Positions 1 to 9,064 are shown, counted from the stretch's first letter. The stretch: DNA of 41,719 nucleotides from Ruminococcus sp. (GCA_014799785.1 JAAVHI010000016.1:5195-46913), one strand, 5' to 3'. A program made the numbers and translations. The notes: generated by a model not told the origin, from the letters alone.

Positions 1-78
1 TATCCGAGTTTTATGAAAGATTATTTAAGCCGTGAACATTCGGGCATAGAGCATATTGTTACCGACGAAAGAAACTGA
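1..78 (+). CDS. C-terminal end of an unidentified protein (cut by window edge)
   Basis: Reading frame 1 is open from the first base to a TGA at 76-78 and encodes the last 25 residues of a protein (ends IEHIVTDERN). The stop lies 18 bases before the next start, whose Shine-Dalgarno AAAGGAG sits in between, so the two genes are probably co-transcribed. Too little is visible to assign a family. Confidence 0.6.
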   Translation, partial: YPSFMKDYLSREHSGIEHIVTDERN

Positions 79-96
79 TTTAAAGGAGAAAATCAC

Positions 97-894
97 ATGA
101 GCGGCAAACAAGATAACGCAGACCGTTTTTCGGGTTTTGCGGACGTTTATGAAAGCGCACGTCCCAAAGTTCCGAAATATCCTGTTGACGTTATTTGCAG
201 ATATTTGGGCAGGAACCCGCAGCTTGTTGTGGATATGGGGTGCGGTACGGGACTTTCCTCCGAGATATGGCAGGAGGTCAGCGGCAAGGTAATAGGCGTT
301 GAGCCGAACGACGAAATGCGCGGGATCGCCGAGAAAAAGGCAAGCTCCAAAATGAGCTTCATAAAGGCTTTTTCGGACAGCACGGGACTTGACAGCTGCT
401 GCGCCGACGTGGTGGTATGTTCTCAATCCTTTCACTGGATGGAACCCACGTCCACGCTGAAAGAGGTAAACCGAATCCTGAAAGACCGCGGCGTATTTGC
501 TACGATTGACTGCGACTGGCCACCTGTCGCAAACTGGGAAGCCGAAAAGGCGTATATGAAGCTTTACGATAAAGTTAAGGACATCGAAAGTGAAGTCCCC
601 GAAGTCAGGGACAGCTTTATCCGTTATTCCAAAGACAAGCATCTTGAAAATATAAAACAAAGCGGATACTTTTCATATGCCCGTGAGATACTGTTCGGCA
701 ACAAAGAGGAGTGTACAAAGGAACGCTTCTGCAACATTATTTTAAGTCAGGGAAGTACGCAGACTATTTTGAAAAAATGTCCCGGGCTTATTGAAAAAGA
801 GCTTGATATATTTTACGAGGCTATTGATTCCTGCTTTGACAAAGAGCCTTTTGATATTGAATTTTGTTACCGAATGAGGATAGCGGTAAAATAA
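97..894 (+). CDS. class I SAM-dependent methyltransferase
   Basis: A 265-residue Rossmann-fold methyltransferase of the Methyltransf_11 type. Motif I (VVDMGCGTG) lies at residues 44-52, an acidic residue ending strand 2 (VIGVEPND) at about 68, and the post-I region VVVCSQSFHWME at about 105-116. SFHW/xHWM in this position is common in UbiE/Tam-like small-molecule methyltransferases. AAAGGAG eight bases before the ATG supports the start. The second half (residues 150-265) is helical and family-specific, and it gives no substrate. It is followed after 18 bases by a GNAT gene on the same strand. The methyltransferase call is firm; the substrate is unknown. Confidence 0.85.
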   Translation: MSGKQDNADRFSGFADVYESARPKVPKYPVDVICRYLGRNPQLVVDMGCGTGLSSEIWQEVSGKVIGVEPNDEMRGIAEKKASSKMSFIKAFSDSTGLDSCCADVVVCSQSFHWMEPTSTLKEVNRILKDRGVFATIDCDWPPVANWEAEKAYMKLYDKVKDIESEVPEVRDSFIRYSKDKHLENIKQSGYFSYAREILFGNKEECTKERFCNIILSQGSTQTILKKCPGLIEKELDIFYEAIDSCFDKEPFDIEFCYRMRIAVK

Positions 895-912
895 TAAACG
901 GAGGAAAGGTCA

Positions 913-1443
913 ATGCTTAAAATAAAAATAATTGACGAAGAGCACAAGCAGGATATAAATATCCCAAACGAACCGTTCCAATTGTTCGGAAGAATGATAC
1001 TGTCATATATCAATGAAAAATGGCAGTATGAAATTGTTTATTTTGAGCAGGACAAAATCGGCGAAATGTGCTTTCCCGACGAAAATTATGATTACAATGC
1101 TATGAAAGACCACTGCGTTTTTGTGGGCGCATATGACGGTGAAAAATGCATTGCGCTTGCAATATTAAAGGACGCTATGATGAAATATATGTACTTGTAT
1201 GATTTAAAGGTTTCAAAAGAGTACCGCCGTCAGGGCGTTGCTTCCGCGCTTATAGAGAAGTCGAAAGAGATTTGCATGGAAAGAGGTTATAAGGGGCTTT
1301 ACACGCAGGGGCAGGATAATAATTTGTCCGCCTGCAAATTCTACATTAAGACGGGATTTTACATTGGCGGATTTGATTCAAACGTATATAAATGGACAAA
1401 GCAGGAGGGAAAATCGGACATTATTTTTTATTTGGATATTTAA
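913..1443 (+). CDS. GNAT N-acetyltransferase, streptothricin-acetyltransferase (SatA)-like
   Basis: 176 residues with the GNAT fold. The acetyl-CoA loop RRQGVASAL follows strand 4 (LYDLKVSKEY). The C-terminal segment TQGQDNNLSACKFYIKTGF followed by GGFDSNVYKW closely resembles the DNN-ACKFY-GF-GG-D-LY pattern that I recall from streptothricin/nourseothricin acetyltransferases (Bacillus SatA and relatives). Those enzymes use acetyl-CoA to acetylate the beta-lysine amino group of streptothricin in the cytosol. The start is supported by GGAGGAAAGG before the ATG. The family is seen in the sequence; the drug substrate is inferred from motif resemblance, so a general GNAT remains possible. Confidence 0.7.
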   Translation: MLKIKIIDEEHKQDINIPNEPFQLFGRMILSYINEKWQYEIVYFEQDKIGEMCFPDENYDYNAMKDHCVFVGAYDGEKCIALAILKDAMMKYMYLYDLKVSKEYRRQGVASALIEKSKEICMERGYKGLYTQGQDNNLSACKFYIKTGFYIGGFDSNVYKWTKQEGKSDIIFYLDI

Positions 1444-1517
1444 ATTTTAATTCAGAGAAATAAATCACATTTTGCATAACTGCAAGCAGAACAAAAGTTA
1501 AATCTTGGGAGGCTTTT

Positions 1518-2525
1518 ATGACTAAAAAAAGATTGACAAGAGATTTAAAATGGGGATTTCAATATTACCCTTACTATCAAATTCGTATTGAATGTGATAA
1601 ATTTCATGGCTGGGCGGCACTGAATGAACTGACGGACGGAGAATATTTATACTGGGACTTTTTTGAAAAGGCAGGACGTGTTCCCGTGGCAGGGAAAGGA
1701 ATGTGCTGGCTTACTTTAATACCTGACGGAAAGAAACGTTCCGTTACGGCAATGTTTACGAAAGACGGCAATGTGTCGGCATGGTATATAGATGTTATCC
1801 ATTCCTTGATAACGGACGAGGACGGCGTGCTTGCTTTTATGGACAAATATTTGGACGTTCTGCTTACAACAAGCGGTGACATAGTGGTACAGGACAGTGA
1901 CGAATTGGACGCGGCATACAAGGCGGGAGAATTTACAGAAGAGCAATACGAAGAGGCATTGCTGGAGGGGCAGAAAATTATTGACGAATTGGGAAAGGAT
2001 ATTCATGCGACCGAGCTTATGTGCAAGGAAATTCTGCGCTATGTCAAGGAACAGGTGAAAAATCACCCGCTTACTGTATTTCTTGATATTGACGGCGTAT
2101 TAAACGTTTTTCAGCCCGAAGCGGAGGTGCAGACTTTATTGCCAAGTGCAATGGAAAACATCTGCGATTTGCTGAACAGAATGAATGCTAAGGTTGTTGT
2201 AATTTCAAGTCATCGTTTAGGCGGAAAAACTTGGGATATGCTTTTAGAGACTTTTAAAGAAAATAATATAAATGATGTGGATATTACTCCATACGGAGAG
2301 GAATATCACAGCAGGACAGAGGAAATAAATACTTATTTGAATATACACTCGAATATTGAACGGTATGTTATTTTAGACGACTGTTTTCAAGATGATTATT
2401 CTTGTGATATAAAACTGCGGGAACGTCTTGTTTTCGTTGACGCATTAAAGGGTTTACAGAAACAGGATATTATAAAGGCTTGCGAGGTATTAAACCGTCA
2501 AATCCCAATTTGCAGAGCAGTATAA
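1518..2525 (+). CDS. DUF402 domain fused to a HAD domain of the RNA-repair-associated type
   Basis: 335 residues in two modules. Residues about 1-175 match DUF402: WYIDV at 89-93, then MDKYLDVLLT at 108-117, QDSDELDAAYKAGEFTEEQYEEAL at 125-148. This fold includes nucleoside tri/diphosphatases such as staphylococcal Ntdp and the archaeal FAU-1 region. Residues about 185-335 match a HAD phosphatase: motif I FLDIDGVLN with D190 and D192, motif II VVISSHR at 227-233, and the acidic pair VILDDC near 287-288. This resembles the HAD class named after Swiss-army-knife RNA repair proteins (PF18143). TTGGGAGGC precedes the ATG. Both halves belong to phosphohydrolase folds. The natural substrate (nucleotide or RNA end) is inference, and the combination is unusual. 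Confidence 0.7.
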   Translation: MTKKRLTRDLKWGFQYYPYYQIRIECDKFHGWAALNELTDGEYLYWDFFEKAGRVPVAGKGMCWLTLIPDGKKRSVTAMFTKDGNVSAWYIDVIHSLITDEDGVLAFMDKYLDVLLTTSGDIVVQDSDELDAAYKAGEFTEEQYEEALLEGQKIIDELGKDIHATELMCKEILRYVKEQVKNHPLTVFLDIDGVLNVFQPEAEVQTLLPSAMENICDLLNRMNAKVVVISSHRLGGKTWDMLLETFKENNINDVDITPYGEEYHSRTEEINTYLNIHSNIERYVILDDCFQDDYSCDIKLRERLVFVDALKGLQKQDIIKACEVLNRQIPICRAV

Positions 2526-2592
2526 TTCTTGATAAATTACATACAGATTTTTATTTAGAGAGATAAATCTTTATTTGTGGAGGTAAGTAAAT

Positions 2593-2823
2593 ATGCCGCA
2601 TGTAGAAATTAAATGTTTTTCCGGCAGGACAGAAGAACAAAAGATTAGATGTGCAGAAAAAGTTGCAAACGACATTGCTTCAATACTTGGGTGCGAAATT
2701 TCAAGCGTTTCTGTTGCCATAAAAGACGTTGATGAAAAAGACTGGAAAGAGGAAGTTTGGGATAAAAATATTATTGCCGATAAAGATTATTTATATAAAA
2801 AGCCGGGGTACACGTATGATTAA
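2593..2823 (+). CDS. tautomerase family protein (4-oxalocrotonate tautomerase-like)
   Basis: A 76-residue protein starting MPHVEIKCFSGRT. The second residue is proline, which becomes the N-terminal catalytic Pro-1 after methionine removal in the 4-OT superfamily. The pattern of a beta strand, a long helix (TEEQKIRCAEKVANDIASIL) and a second strand (SSVSVAIKDV) is typical. The C-terminal extension DWKEEVWDKNI is seen in many Firmicutes members that are annotated only as tautomerases. The ribosome binding site TGGAGG precedes the ATG. Function: keto-enol tautomerisation of an unknown small molecule. It lies between the DUF402-HAD gene and glucokinase without an obvious functional link. Confidence 0.8.
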   Translation: MPHVEIKCFSGRTEEQKIRCAEKVANDIASILGCEISSVSVAIKDVDEKDWKEEVWDKNIIADKDYLYKKPGYTYD

Positions 2824-2862
2824 GTCTATTAAATAAAAAAATTATATAAAGGAGAAATTTTT

Positions 2863-3816
2863 ATGAACTACTACATTGGCATTGACTTGGGCGGAACAAA
2901 CATCAAGGCGGGTGTCGTAAACGAAAACTTTGAGATCGTCGGCAAGGCGAAAACAAAGACCCTTTGCCCCCGTCCCGCAAAGGAGATCGCAGACGACATG
3001 GCTAAGGTCAGCATTGAAGCCTGCAAAGACGCGGGTATTTCCATTGACGACGTTCAGTGGATAGGTATCGGCACTCCCGGAATTGCGGACAATATCAACG
3101 GCACTATCCCCTACTCCAACAACCTTGATTTCAAGGACGTCCCCATTAGAAAGTACATTCAGGAGCATATCGACAAGCCTGTTTATGTTGCGAACGACGC
3201 TAACGCTGCGGCATATGGCGAATTCGTTGCAGGCGCGGCAAAGGGAGCTTCCGACGCGGTTTGCATAACTCTCGGCACAGGCGTTGGCGCAGGCGTTGTT
3301 ATTGACGGAAAAATTTTCACGGGAAGAAATCTTGCCGGAACCGAAATCGGTCACATGGTTATAGAGGTGGACGGTCCTCAATGTACCTGCGGAAGAAAGG
3401 GCTGTTTTGAGGTATTTTCCTCCGCTACGGGACTTATCAACATGACAAAGGAAGCCATTGCAAAGCACCCCGAGACCCTTATGAAAGAGTACGCCGACAG
3501 GGACGGACATTCCTCCGCGCGTCACGCTTTCGAGGCAATGCGTGCAGGCGACCCTGTGGGCAAGGAGACTGTTGACAAGTACATCAAGTACCTTGCGGCG
3601 GGAATTACAAACGTTATCAATATTTTCCAGCCCGATATTCTTTGTATCGGCGGCGGCGTTTGCAACGAGGGCGACCCGCTTATGGTACCCATGATCGAGC
3701 TTGTTAAAAAGGAAGTTTACACCAGAATGCTGGACAAGAACACCAAGATAACCGTTGCAAGTCTCGGAAACGATGCGGGAATTATCGGCGCGGCATTCCT
3801 CGGCAAGGCGCAATGA
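2863..3816 (+). CDS. glcK: ROK family glucokinase
   Basis: 317 residues, the usual length of Firmicutes GlcK. The phosphate-binding motif DLGGTNIKAGVV lies at residues 6-17. The ROK signature includes LGTGVGAGVVIDG and EIGHM, and the zinc-binding motif CTCGRKGCFE follows. This is cytosolic ATP-dependent phosphorylation of glucose to glucose-6-phosphate. TATAAAGGAG before the ATG supports the start. The stop overlaps closely with the next start (TGATATG, one base between stop and ATG), so the DMP19-like gene is likely translationally coupled. Related ROK sugar kinases such as N-acetylglucosamine kinase share these motifs, so the sugar is the less certain part. Confidence 0.88.
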   Translation: MNYYIGIDLGGTNIKAGVVNENFEIVGKAKTKTLCPRPAKEIADDMAKVSIEACKDAGISIDDVQWIGIGTPGIADNINGTIPYSNNLDFKDVPIRKYIQEHIDKPVYVANDANAAAYGEFVAGAAKGASDAVCITLGTGVGAGVVIDGKIFTGRNLAGTEIGHMVIEVDGPQCTCGRKGCFEVFSSATGLINMTKEAIAKHPETLMKEYADRDGHSSARHAFEAMRAGDPVGKETVDKYIKYLAAGITNVINIFQPDILCIGGGVCNEGDPLMVPMIELVKKEVYTRMLDKNTKITVASLGNDAGIIGAAFLGKAQ

Positions 3817-3817
3817 T

Positions 3818-4390
3818 ATGAGTAAATTTGATTTTCTGACTTCTGGAGATTTTCAGGGCGCGGAGGCTTTTATGGAAAACCGTAAACGCTACGCCGCCCT
3901 GAAAAGCGGCGATCTGGACAGCATACCCGAAAGCGAGATCGTTTTTGCGGTCACATCTTGGATAGAGAGTAAATTTTCCGAGGACTGGCGGAATATGGGC
4001 GAGGTAATAAATTCTCTGCCCACGCCGTGCATTAACGTGTACTGCGCCAACTATGTCAAAAACGAGGTGCTGAACGGCGGCTTTTCACAGGCGTTCTTCA
4101 ATTCCTCACGGGACTATATAGGAGTTGCCGCGGCGGGCTTCCGTGCGCTGGGATATCAAAAGCTTGCGGACATAATCGAGCAGGCTCTGAAAGTCAACTT
4201 CGACAGCGGAAAAAAGGCCGCTGGACACAGCATTGAGGATTTTCTCGATTTTGCGGAGAACGATGATTACCGCACGCTTGACAAGGATTTTTGCAGAGTT
4301 TTCGACGAGAAAAAATTCGGCAGGCTTGCAAAGGATTACATTATAAAATACGCGAAATATTTTGGTGAAAACAATGAAAATCGAGCTTAG
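3818..4390 (+). CDS. DMP19 family protein (DUF4375)
   Basis: 190 residues from the ATG at 3818, immediately after the glucokinase stop. The core SLPTPCINVYCANYVKNEVLNGGFSQAFFNSS and the following helix (GVAAAGFRALGYQKLADIIEQAL) match the DMP19/DUF4375 family, named after the Neisseria DNA-mimic protein DMP19. In Firmicutes the family is widespread and its role is unknown. The longer open frame beginning at 3755 is excluded because it would lie inside glcK and has no ribosome binding site. Its last 17 bases overlap the next gene, so glcK, this gene and the acetyltransferase form one transcription unit. Confidence 0.72.
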   Translation: MSKFDFLTSGDFQGAEAFMENRKRYAALKSGDLDSIPESEIVFAVTSWIESKFSEDWRNMGEVINSLPTPCINVYCANYVKNEVLNGGFSQAFFNSSRDYIGVAAAGFRALGYQKLADIIEQALKVNFDSGKKAAGHSIEDFLDFAENDDYRTLDKDFCRVFDEKKFGRLAKDYIIKYAKYFGENNENRA

Positions 4391-4823
4391 AAAAATTGAC
4401 AGCGGCAACAGGACGGAGATCGTTTCCCTGACTGTATCGGAGGAGCAGAGCGTGTATATCGCCTCAAACGAAAGCTCACTTGCGGAGGCGGAAAGCTGTC
4501 CCGATATCGCGCGTCCTTTCGGTATTTATGCCGACGGAAAAGCCGTGGGCTTTGCAATGTTCGCCTTTGACGAGAACAACGAAGATCCCCACGACAAGTA
4601 CTGGCTGTGGCGGTTTATGATCGACAAGTCCTTGCAGGGAAAGGGTTACGGCGGAGCGGCTCTGCGGGAAATAATAAATTATTTTCGGGACAACGGCGCA
4701 GACGAAATTACGCTCTCCACAAAGGAAAACAACGTCTCCGCTTTGGGACTTTACCGCAAATTCGGATTCAGGGAAAACGGTGAGATGAACGATGACGAGA
4801 TCGTTCTGAAACTTATTTTTTAA
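4374..4823 (+). CDS. GNAT acetyltransferase, spermine/spermidine acetyltransferase (BltD)-like
   Basis: 149 residues from the ATG at 4374; TTG and GTG codons just upstream in frame are less likely starts. The order of conserved blocks follows Bacillus BltD as I recall it: an N-terminal VSEEQSVYIASNESSLAEA, then PFGIYADGKAVGFAMF, the acetyl-CoA loop FMIDKSLQGKGYGGAAL, and the terminal NNVSALGLYRKFGF block. BltD acetylates polyamines with acetyl-CoA. The start lies inside the end of the DMP19 gene (17-base overlap), suggesting coupling. The GNAT assignment is firm; the polyamine substrate is inferred. Confidence 0.78.
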   Translation: MKIELRKIDSGNRTEIVSLTVSEEQSVYIASNESSLAEAESCPDIARPFGIYADGKAVGFAMFAFDENNEDPHDKYWLWRFMIDKSLQGKGYGGAALREIINYFRDNGADEITLSTKENNVSALGLYRKFGFRENGEMNDDEIVLKLIF

Positions 4824-4838
4824 CGGGAGGAATTGCAA

Positions 4839-5423
4839 ATGTTCAGAACGTCCGATTTAAAATGGACAAGAGAACCTGAAAAATATAATATTACAGAGGA
4901 CAGTATCTCTATTGTCACAGAACCGGGGACTGACCTCTGGCAGCGTACTTATTACGGATTTCAGCACGATAATGCGCCTGTTCTGCAAATGTCAGCAAAT
5001 GAAAAATATTTCTCATTTGTTGTCAAAACGGAATTTGACAGCAAGCGGCGTTTCGACCAGTGCGGCGTGATAATGTATCTCGACAGCGACAACTGGCTGA
5101 AAGCTTCCATTGAATACGAAAACGAACGCTTTCAAAGGCTGGGAAGCGTTGCAACAAATCACGGATATTCCGACTGGGCTTCAACCGACATAGACGCGGC
5201 CGTTAAATCAATGTGGTACCGTTTCAGCAGACGCGGTTCTGATTACTGCGTTGAATGTTCGGAGGACGGCGTAAACTTCAAGCAAATGCGCATCTGCCAT
5301 ATGTGGGAGGGCGCAGAGGAAATACATTTCGGAATTTATGCCTGCTCGCCCGAACAGTCCTCCTTTGAGGCGAAATTTTCACATATGGAAATGACGGAGT
5401 GCAAATGGCTTGAGCATAAATGA
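4839..5423 (+). CDS. DUF1349 domain protein (concanavalin-like beta-sandwich)
   Basis: 194 residues from the ATG at 4839, placed by GGGAGGAATTGCAA upstream; a TTG two codons earlier has no better site. The pattern VKTEFDSKRRFDQCGVIMYLDSDNWLKASIEYE, then VATNHGYSDWAS and MWYRFSRRGSDYCVECSEDG, followed by HFGIYACSP, is typical of DUF1349 proteins (Bacillus YihT/yeast YLR179-like cytosolic proteins with a lectin-like jelly roll). No signal peptide is visible. Enzymatic activity is unknown. Some family members sit near carbohydrate genes, and here glcK lies two genes upstream. Confidence 0.8.
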   Translation: MFRTSDLKWTREPEKYNITEDSISIVTEPGTDLWQRTYYGFQHDNAPVLQMSANEKYFSFVVKTEFDSKRRFDQCGVIMYLDSDNWLKASIEYENERFQRLGSVATNHGYSDWASTDIDAAVKSMWYRFSRRGSDYCVECSEDGVNFKQMRICHMWEGAEEIHFGIYACSPEQSSFEAKFSHMEMTECKWLEHK

Positions 5424-5469
5424 TTTTCGCAGACAGTGATACGATTGCTTTTATTAGCGGAGGGATATT

Positions 5470-6096
5470 ATGGAAATAGCAAAATTTATTCGGGATGCCG
5501 CAAAATATATTCAGGACGGTTTAAGCAGTAAGGAATCTTCCGAACCCATAAAAACAGCGCAGCCTGCGAAGATGAAAGAAGTCGCCGGGACTGCAAGTAA
5601 GCCGCCTAAACCGTCAAGGGAATGTATCAACGACTTCGGCGTTGACGGCAGATTTATGCTCTGCGGCGATTTTGTGGAAAGCAAGAGCCACGCAGGCGAG
5701 GTGGAGATACTATACGTCTATGCCCCCGACTGTGACGATGATTATATCGGTTACAGCGGCAAAGAACCGTATTTTATGATATCAAGCGGAATTGACGAGG
5801 TTTACTGCAATGTGACGAATTTTCTTGAAAGCGGCACAGTTGACGGCGTGCTGAAATTTGAAAAGCGCAATGCGGGCAGCTCGCTGTTTTACGCCGAAAT
5901 GGACTATTACGGCGACCGCTTGGCAATGTACGCTTTTGCACGTGACACGGTTTACGGTAATGAGGTTGAAAAAGAGCCTTTCGGCTTGTGCGTTGTGTAC
6001 GGCAGCGATTTGGTCGGTACAGAGCTTGAAAAGCGTTTCCTTAACGCGCTTAAAGAGGCGGCGGAAACATACAGGGAGACAGTCAATGCGGAGTAA
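5470..6096 (+). CDS. conserved hypothetical protein
   Basis: 208 residues with a good ribosome binding site (GCGGAGGGATATT before the ATG). Residues 1-22 form an amphipathic helix (FIRDAAKYIQDGLSS). A Ser/Thr/Pro/Lys-rich linker follows at about 23-52. The remainder is an alpha/beta domain with an acidic segment (VYAPDCDDDYIGYSG) and a C-terminal helix (LEKRFLNALKEAAETY). No signal peptide, transmembrane segment or catalytic motif was recognised. It ends 43 bases before ilvD. I cannot assign a family; the linker suggests a small folded domain tethered through its N-terminal helix. Confidence 0.65.
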   Translation: MEIAKFIRDAAKYIQDGLSSKESSEPIKTAQPAKMKEVAGTASKPPKPSRECINDFGVDGRFMLCGDFVESKSHAGEVEILYVYAPDCDDDYIGYSGKEPYFMISSGIDEVYCNVTNFLESGTVDGVLKFEKRNAGSSLFYAEMDYYGDRLAMYAFARDTVYGNEVEKEPFGLCVVYGSDLVGTELEKRFLNALKEAAETYRETVNAE

Positions 6097-6139
6097 TTCC
6101 GTTGAATATGCAACTAAAAATTTTTAGGAGGATAAAAAA

Positions 6140-7798
6140 ATGTACAGTGATTCGATCAAAAACGGAGCCCAGAACGCTCCCCACCGCGCGCTTTATCATG
6201 CGCTTGGTTTTACAAACGAGGAAATTTCCCGTCCCATGGTAGGAATTGTAAGCTCCTACAATGAGATAGTCCCCGGACACATGAACATCGACAAGGTCGT
6301 TGACGCCGTTAAGCTTGGCGTTGCAATGGCGGGGGGAACTCCCGTTGTGTTCCCCGCGATCGCTGTCTGCGACGGCATTGCAATGGGTCACAGGGGCATG
6401 AAGTATTCCCTCGTAACACGTGACCTTATTGCCGACAGCACCGAAGCTATGGCTCTTGCACACGGCTTTGACGCGCTTGTAATGGTTCCCAACTGCGACA
6501 AGAACGTTCCCGGACTTCTTATGGCGGCGGCAAGACTTAATATCCCCACCATTTTCGTAAGCGGCGGACCTATGCTTGCGGGACGTGTTGACGGCAAGAA
6601 AACAAGCTTCTCCAGCATTTCCGAGGCCGTTGGACAATTTGCCGCAGGAACTATCAACGCCGAAAAGCTTGAAGAATACGAGAAAAAGGGCTGTCCCACC
6701 TGCGGTTCATGTTCGGGTATGTACACCGCAAACTCCATGAACTGCCTTACCGAGGTTTTGGGTATGGCTCTCAGAGGCAACGGCACTATCCCCGCGGTTT
6801 ACTCACAGCGTATCGAGCTTGCAAAGCACGCAGGCATGAAGATAATGGAGCTTCTTGAAAAGGACATCAAGCCCCTTGACATCATAACCGAAAAGGCTTT
6901 CATGAACGCTCTCACCGTTGATATGGCGCTTGGCTGTTCCACAAACAGTATGCTCCACCTGCCCGCAATTGCTCACGAGTGCGGAATAAACATCAACCTT
7001 GACATTGCTAACGATATAAGCTCAAAAACTCCCAACCTCTGCCACCTTGCGCCTGCGGGTCACACATATATTGAAGAACTGGACGAGGCAGGCGGCGTAT
7101 ACGCTGTAATGAACGAGCTTTCAAAGAAAAATCTGCTCAACCTCGACTGTATGACGGCCACAGGCAAGACTGTTGGCGAGAACATTTCGGGCTGCGTAAA
7201 TAAGGACACGGACGTTATCCGTCCCATTGAGAACCCCTACAGCCAGACAGGCGGAATTGCCGTACTCCGCGGAAATCTTGCTCCCGACAGCTGTGTTGTA
7301 AAGCGCAGCGCAGTCTGCGAGGAAATGCTTGTACACAGCGGTCCCGCAAGAGTTTTCGACTGCGAGGAGGACGCTATGGCGGCAATCACAGGCGGCAAGA
7401 TAAAAGAGGGAGACGTTGTTGTTATCCGCTACGAGGGACCCAAGGGCGGACCCGGTATGCGTGAAATGCTCAACCCCACTTCTGCAATTATGGGAATGGG
7501 GCTTGGCAGCAAGGTTGCGCTTATAACAGACGGACGTTTCAGCGGCGCAACAAGAGGCGCGGCTATCGGACACGTTTCTCCCGAAGCGGCTGTTGGCGGC
7601 GTTATCGGCGTTGTTGAGGAGGGGGACACTATCTCCATAAACATTCCCGAAAACACAATTACCCTTGACGTGCCGCAGGAGGAGATCGACCGCAGGCTTG
7701 CGGCGTTCACGCCCAAGACTAAGGAACTTCACGGCTATCTGAAACGCTATGCTAAAATGGTTACATCGGGTTCGACGGGGGCTATTTTGAAGGACTGA
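6140..7798 (+). CDS. ilvD: dihydroxy-acid dehydratase
   Basis: 552 residues, standard length. IlvD dehydrates 2,3-dihydroxy-isovalerate and -methylvalerate to the 2-keto acids in valine/isoleucine synthesis, using an Fe-S cluster and Mg. Cluster and active-site motifs are visible: PNCDK (C119), [17 protein letters not shown] (C185, C188, C191), GHRGMKYS and the C-terminal [19 protein letters not shown]. Where many homologues have a first cysteine (TPCN), this protein has VPGH. I recall that form as normal for a Firmicutes/archaeal IlvD subgroup. TTAGGAGGATAAAAAA precedes the ATG. No T-box or leader attenuator fits in the 43-base upstream gap, and other ilv genes are not in view. Confidence 0.95.
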   Translation: MYSDSIKNGAQNAPHRALYHALGFTNEEISRPMVGIVSSYNEIVPGHMNIDKVVDAVKLGVAMAGGTPVVFPAIAVCDGIAMGHRGMKYSLVTRDLIADSTEAMALAHGFDALVMVPNCDKNVPGLLMAAARLNIPTIFVSGGPMLAGRVDGKKTSFSSISEAVGQFAAGTINAEKLEEYEKKGCPTCGSCSGMYTANSMNCLTEVLGMALRGNGTIPAVYSQRIELAKHAGMKIMELLEKDIKPLDIITEKAFMNALTVDMALGCSTNSMLHLPAIAHECGININLDIANDISSKTPNLCHLAPAGHTYIEELDEAGGVYAVMNELSKKNLLNLDCMTATGKTVGENISGCVNKDTDVIRPIENPYSQTGGIAVLRGNLAPDSCVVKRSAVCEEMLVHSGPARVFDCEEDAMAAITGGKIKEGDVVVIRYEGPKGGPGMREMLNPTSAIMGMGLGSKVALITDGRFSGATRGAAIGHVSPEAAVGGVIGVVEEGDTISINIPENTITLDVPQEEIDRRLAAFTPKTKELHGYLKRYAKMVTSGSTGAILKD

Positions 7799-7802
7799 TG
7801 TT

Positions 7803-8624
7803 ATGAGTAAAGCTAAAAAAATAATCATAAGTGTACTGTTGATTATTTTCGTGATAATCTCGATATTGTCTATTATTTTCACGGTGATTACGATTGCGAA
7901 CAGAACTCCTGCTGAAGATGTATGTGAAGTTGAAAATTTTGACGAGGACATATACGACGCATTATATAATGTATTTTCTGGCAAAAACGCATATAGTGTT
8001 GGCGTAAATTCAGAAAACGACAGGGACGTGCTTCGTATTAATTCTCCTGTTGAAAGCAATTATGGTTACAATTCGGTGTTATATTTAGGCGATGACGGTG
8101 TAGTCAGCGTTGAACATTACGGCGGCAGCCATATTGATTTGACAGCGCAAAAAAGCGGACATTGCGGGGTTGTGATTGAGAGATATTGGGTCGACCTTAG
8201 AGACGTTTGTATTTATGACATAACCGTTGATGAAAATCTAAAAATCAGTTATAGCGACAGATCTGTTGACAAATTTCCTTTTTATAATCATGATTCTGTT
8301 TTAGAGGGTGAAATAACTGTTCAAGCCAATGATAATTCCGTCGTTCTTTCAGATAATACAGCACAAAAATTACGTGATGAAATAAACAGCATTTACGGCG
8401 GTGAAAGCTATTGCAGACCCTCTCCCGACCTTTCGGAGTGCGTAAAAATAGTATGTAATGCCACATATAGCGACGGTACAGATACGGTTTGTGAATTTTA
8501 CGTATCCAAGGACAGGCTTTATTACTGCAATTTTATTGCAGGAGATGAAAAGTGGTACGAATTCACCCCCGACGAACTTTGCAGCCTTGACGGAATAAAC
8601 GAACTGCTCGATTTAAAGGACTGA
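7803..8624 (+). CDS. hypothetical membrane-anchored protein
   Basis: 273 residues. Lys-rich start (MSKAKK), then one strong hydrophobic segment at about residues 6-29 (IIISVLLIIFVIISILSIIF region) with no lipobox or clear signal-peptidase site, so it is probably a single-pass protein with its C-terminal domain outside. The outer domain is acidic and strand-rich with several Cys residues (VCEV, CRPSPDLSECVKIVC). It starts four bases after the ilvD stop (TGATGTTATG), so its expression may depend on ilvD transcription. No family recognised. It pairs with the next gene, which has the same architecture. Confidence 0.65.
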   Translation: MSKAKKIIISVLLIIFVIISILSIIFTVITIANRTPAEDVCEVENFDEDIYDALYNVFSGKNAYSVGVNSENDRDVLRINSPVESNYGYNSVLYLGDDGVVSVEHYGGSHIDLTAQKSGHCGVVIERYWVDLRDVCIYDITVDENLKISYSDRSVDKFPFYNHDSVLEGEITVQANDNSVVLSDNTAQKLRDEINSIYGGESYCRPSPDLSECVKIVCNATYSDGTDTVCEFYVSKDRLYYCNFIAGDEKWYEFTPDELCSLDGINELLDLKD

Positions 8625-8628
8625 TCTT

Positions 8629-9051
8629 ATGAATAAAAAATTAACTTTCGGCAAAATTTTAGGCATAATTTTCTGTATCCTCGCGGCGGCTGGGACTATA
8701 GTTCTGCTTTGCATGAATATCTATTTCGGCGGACAGATGAAGCTGATAGACAAATGCTTTACCGCTATCGAACGGGACGATTACGATAGCTTTAAATCCT
8801 GCTTTTCGGCAGACGACAAAGAAAGCATTACCGAGGAATATTTTTCATTAAGCGAGGAAATCCTGTCAGTCTTTCAGGATAACGAGGATAACAAGGCGGA
8901 GGTCAAGTTTGTGTCCCGCGAAAAGTCTGACGAAAACTTGTATTTTGTAACCTTCAATTTAACGGTGTACAACGATAATGAACACCAAGAAATTGAAAAC
9001 TCCTCGTTAGCGCTTGCCAGAGAGAAAGGCAAATGGGTTTTGGTTCTGTAA
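8629..9051 (+). CDS. hypothetical membrane-anchored protein, NTF2-like outer domain suspected
   Basis: 140 residues. Transmembrane segment at about 8-31 (LGIIFCILAAAGTIVLLCMNIYF), then an outer domain beginning LIDKCFTAIERDDYDSFKSCFS and ending in strands FVTFNLTVYND and REKGKWVLVL. The layout (helix with a short D-rich repeat, then a curved sheet) resembles DUF4878/NTF2-like lipoprotein domains, but this is a pattern guess only. It starts four bases after its neighbour's stop (TGATCTTATG), the same junction as ilvD to the previous gene, and is followed directly by a terminator. Confidence 0.6.
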   Translation: MNKKLTFGKILGIIFCILAAAGTIVLLCMNIYFGGQMKLIDKCFTAIERDDYDSFKSCFSADDKESITEEYFSLSEEILSVFQDNEDNKAEVKFVSREKSDENLYFVTFNLTVYNDNEHQEIENSSLALAREKGKWVLVL

Positions 9052-9064
9052 CGCTGCAACAAAA

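Noticed and set aside
2842..3813. A 323-codon open frame antisense to glucokinase
   Set aside because: It mirrors a clear ROK kinase; codon bias of GC-rich third positions leaves long antisense frames. No family signature or start site.
6097..6139. T-box or leucine-type leader before ilvD
   Set aside because: The gap is just 43 bases, too short for a T-box, and no leader peptide or terminator is visible.
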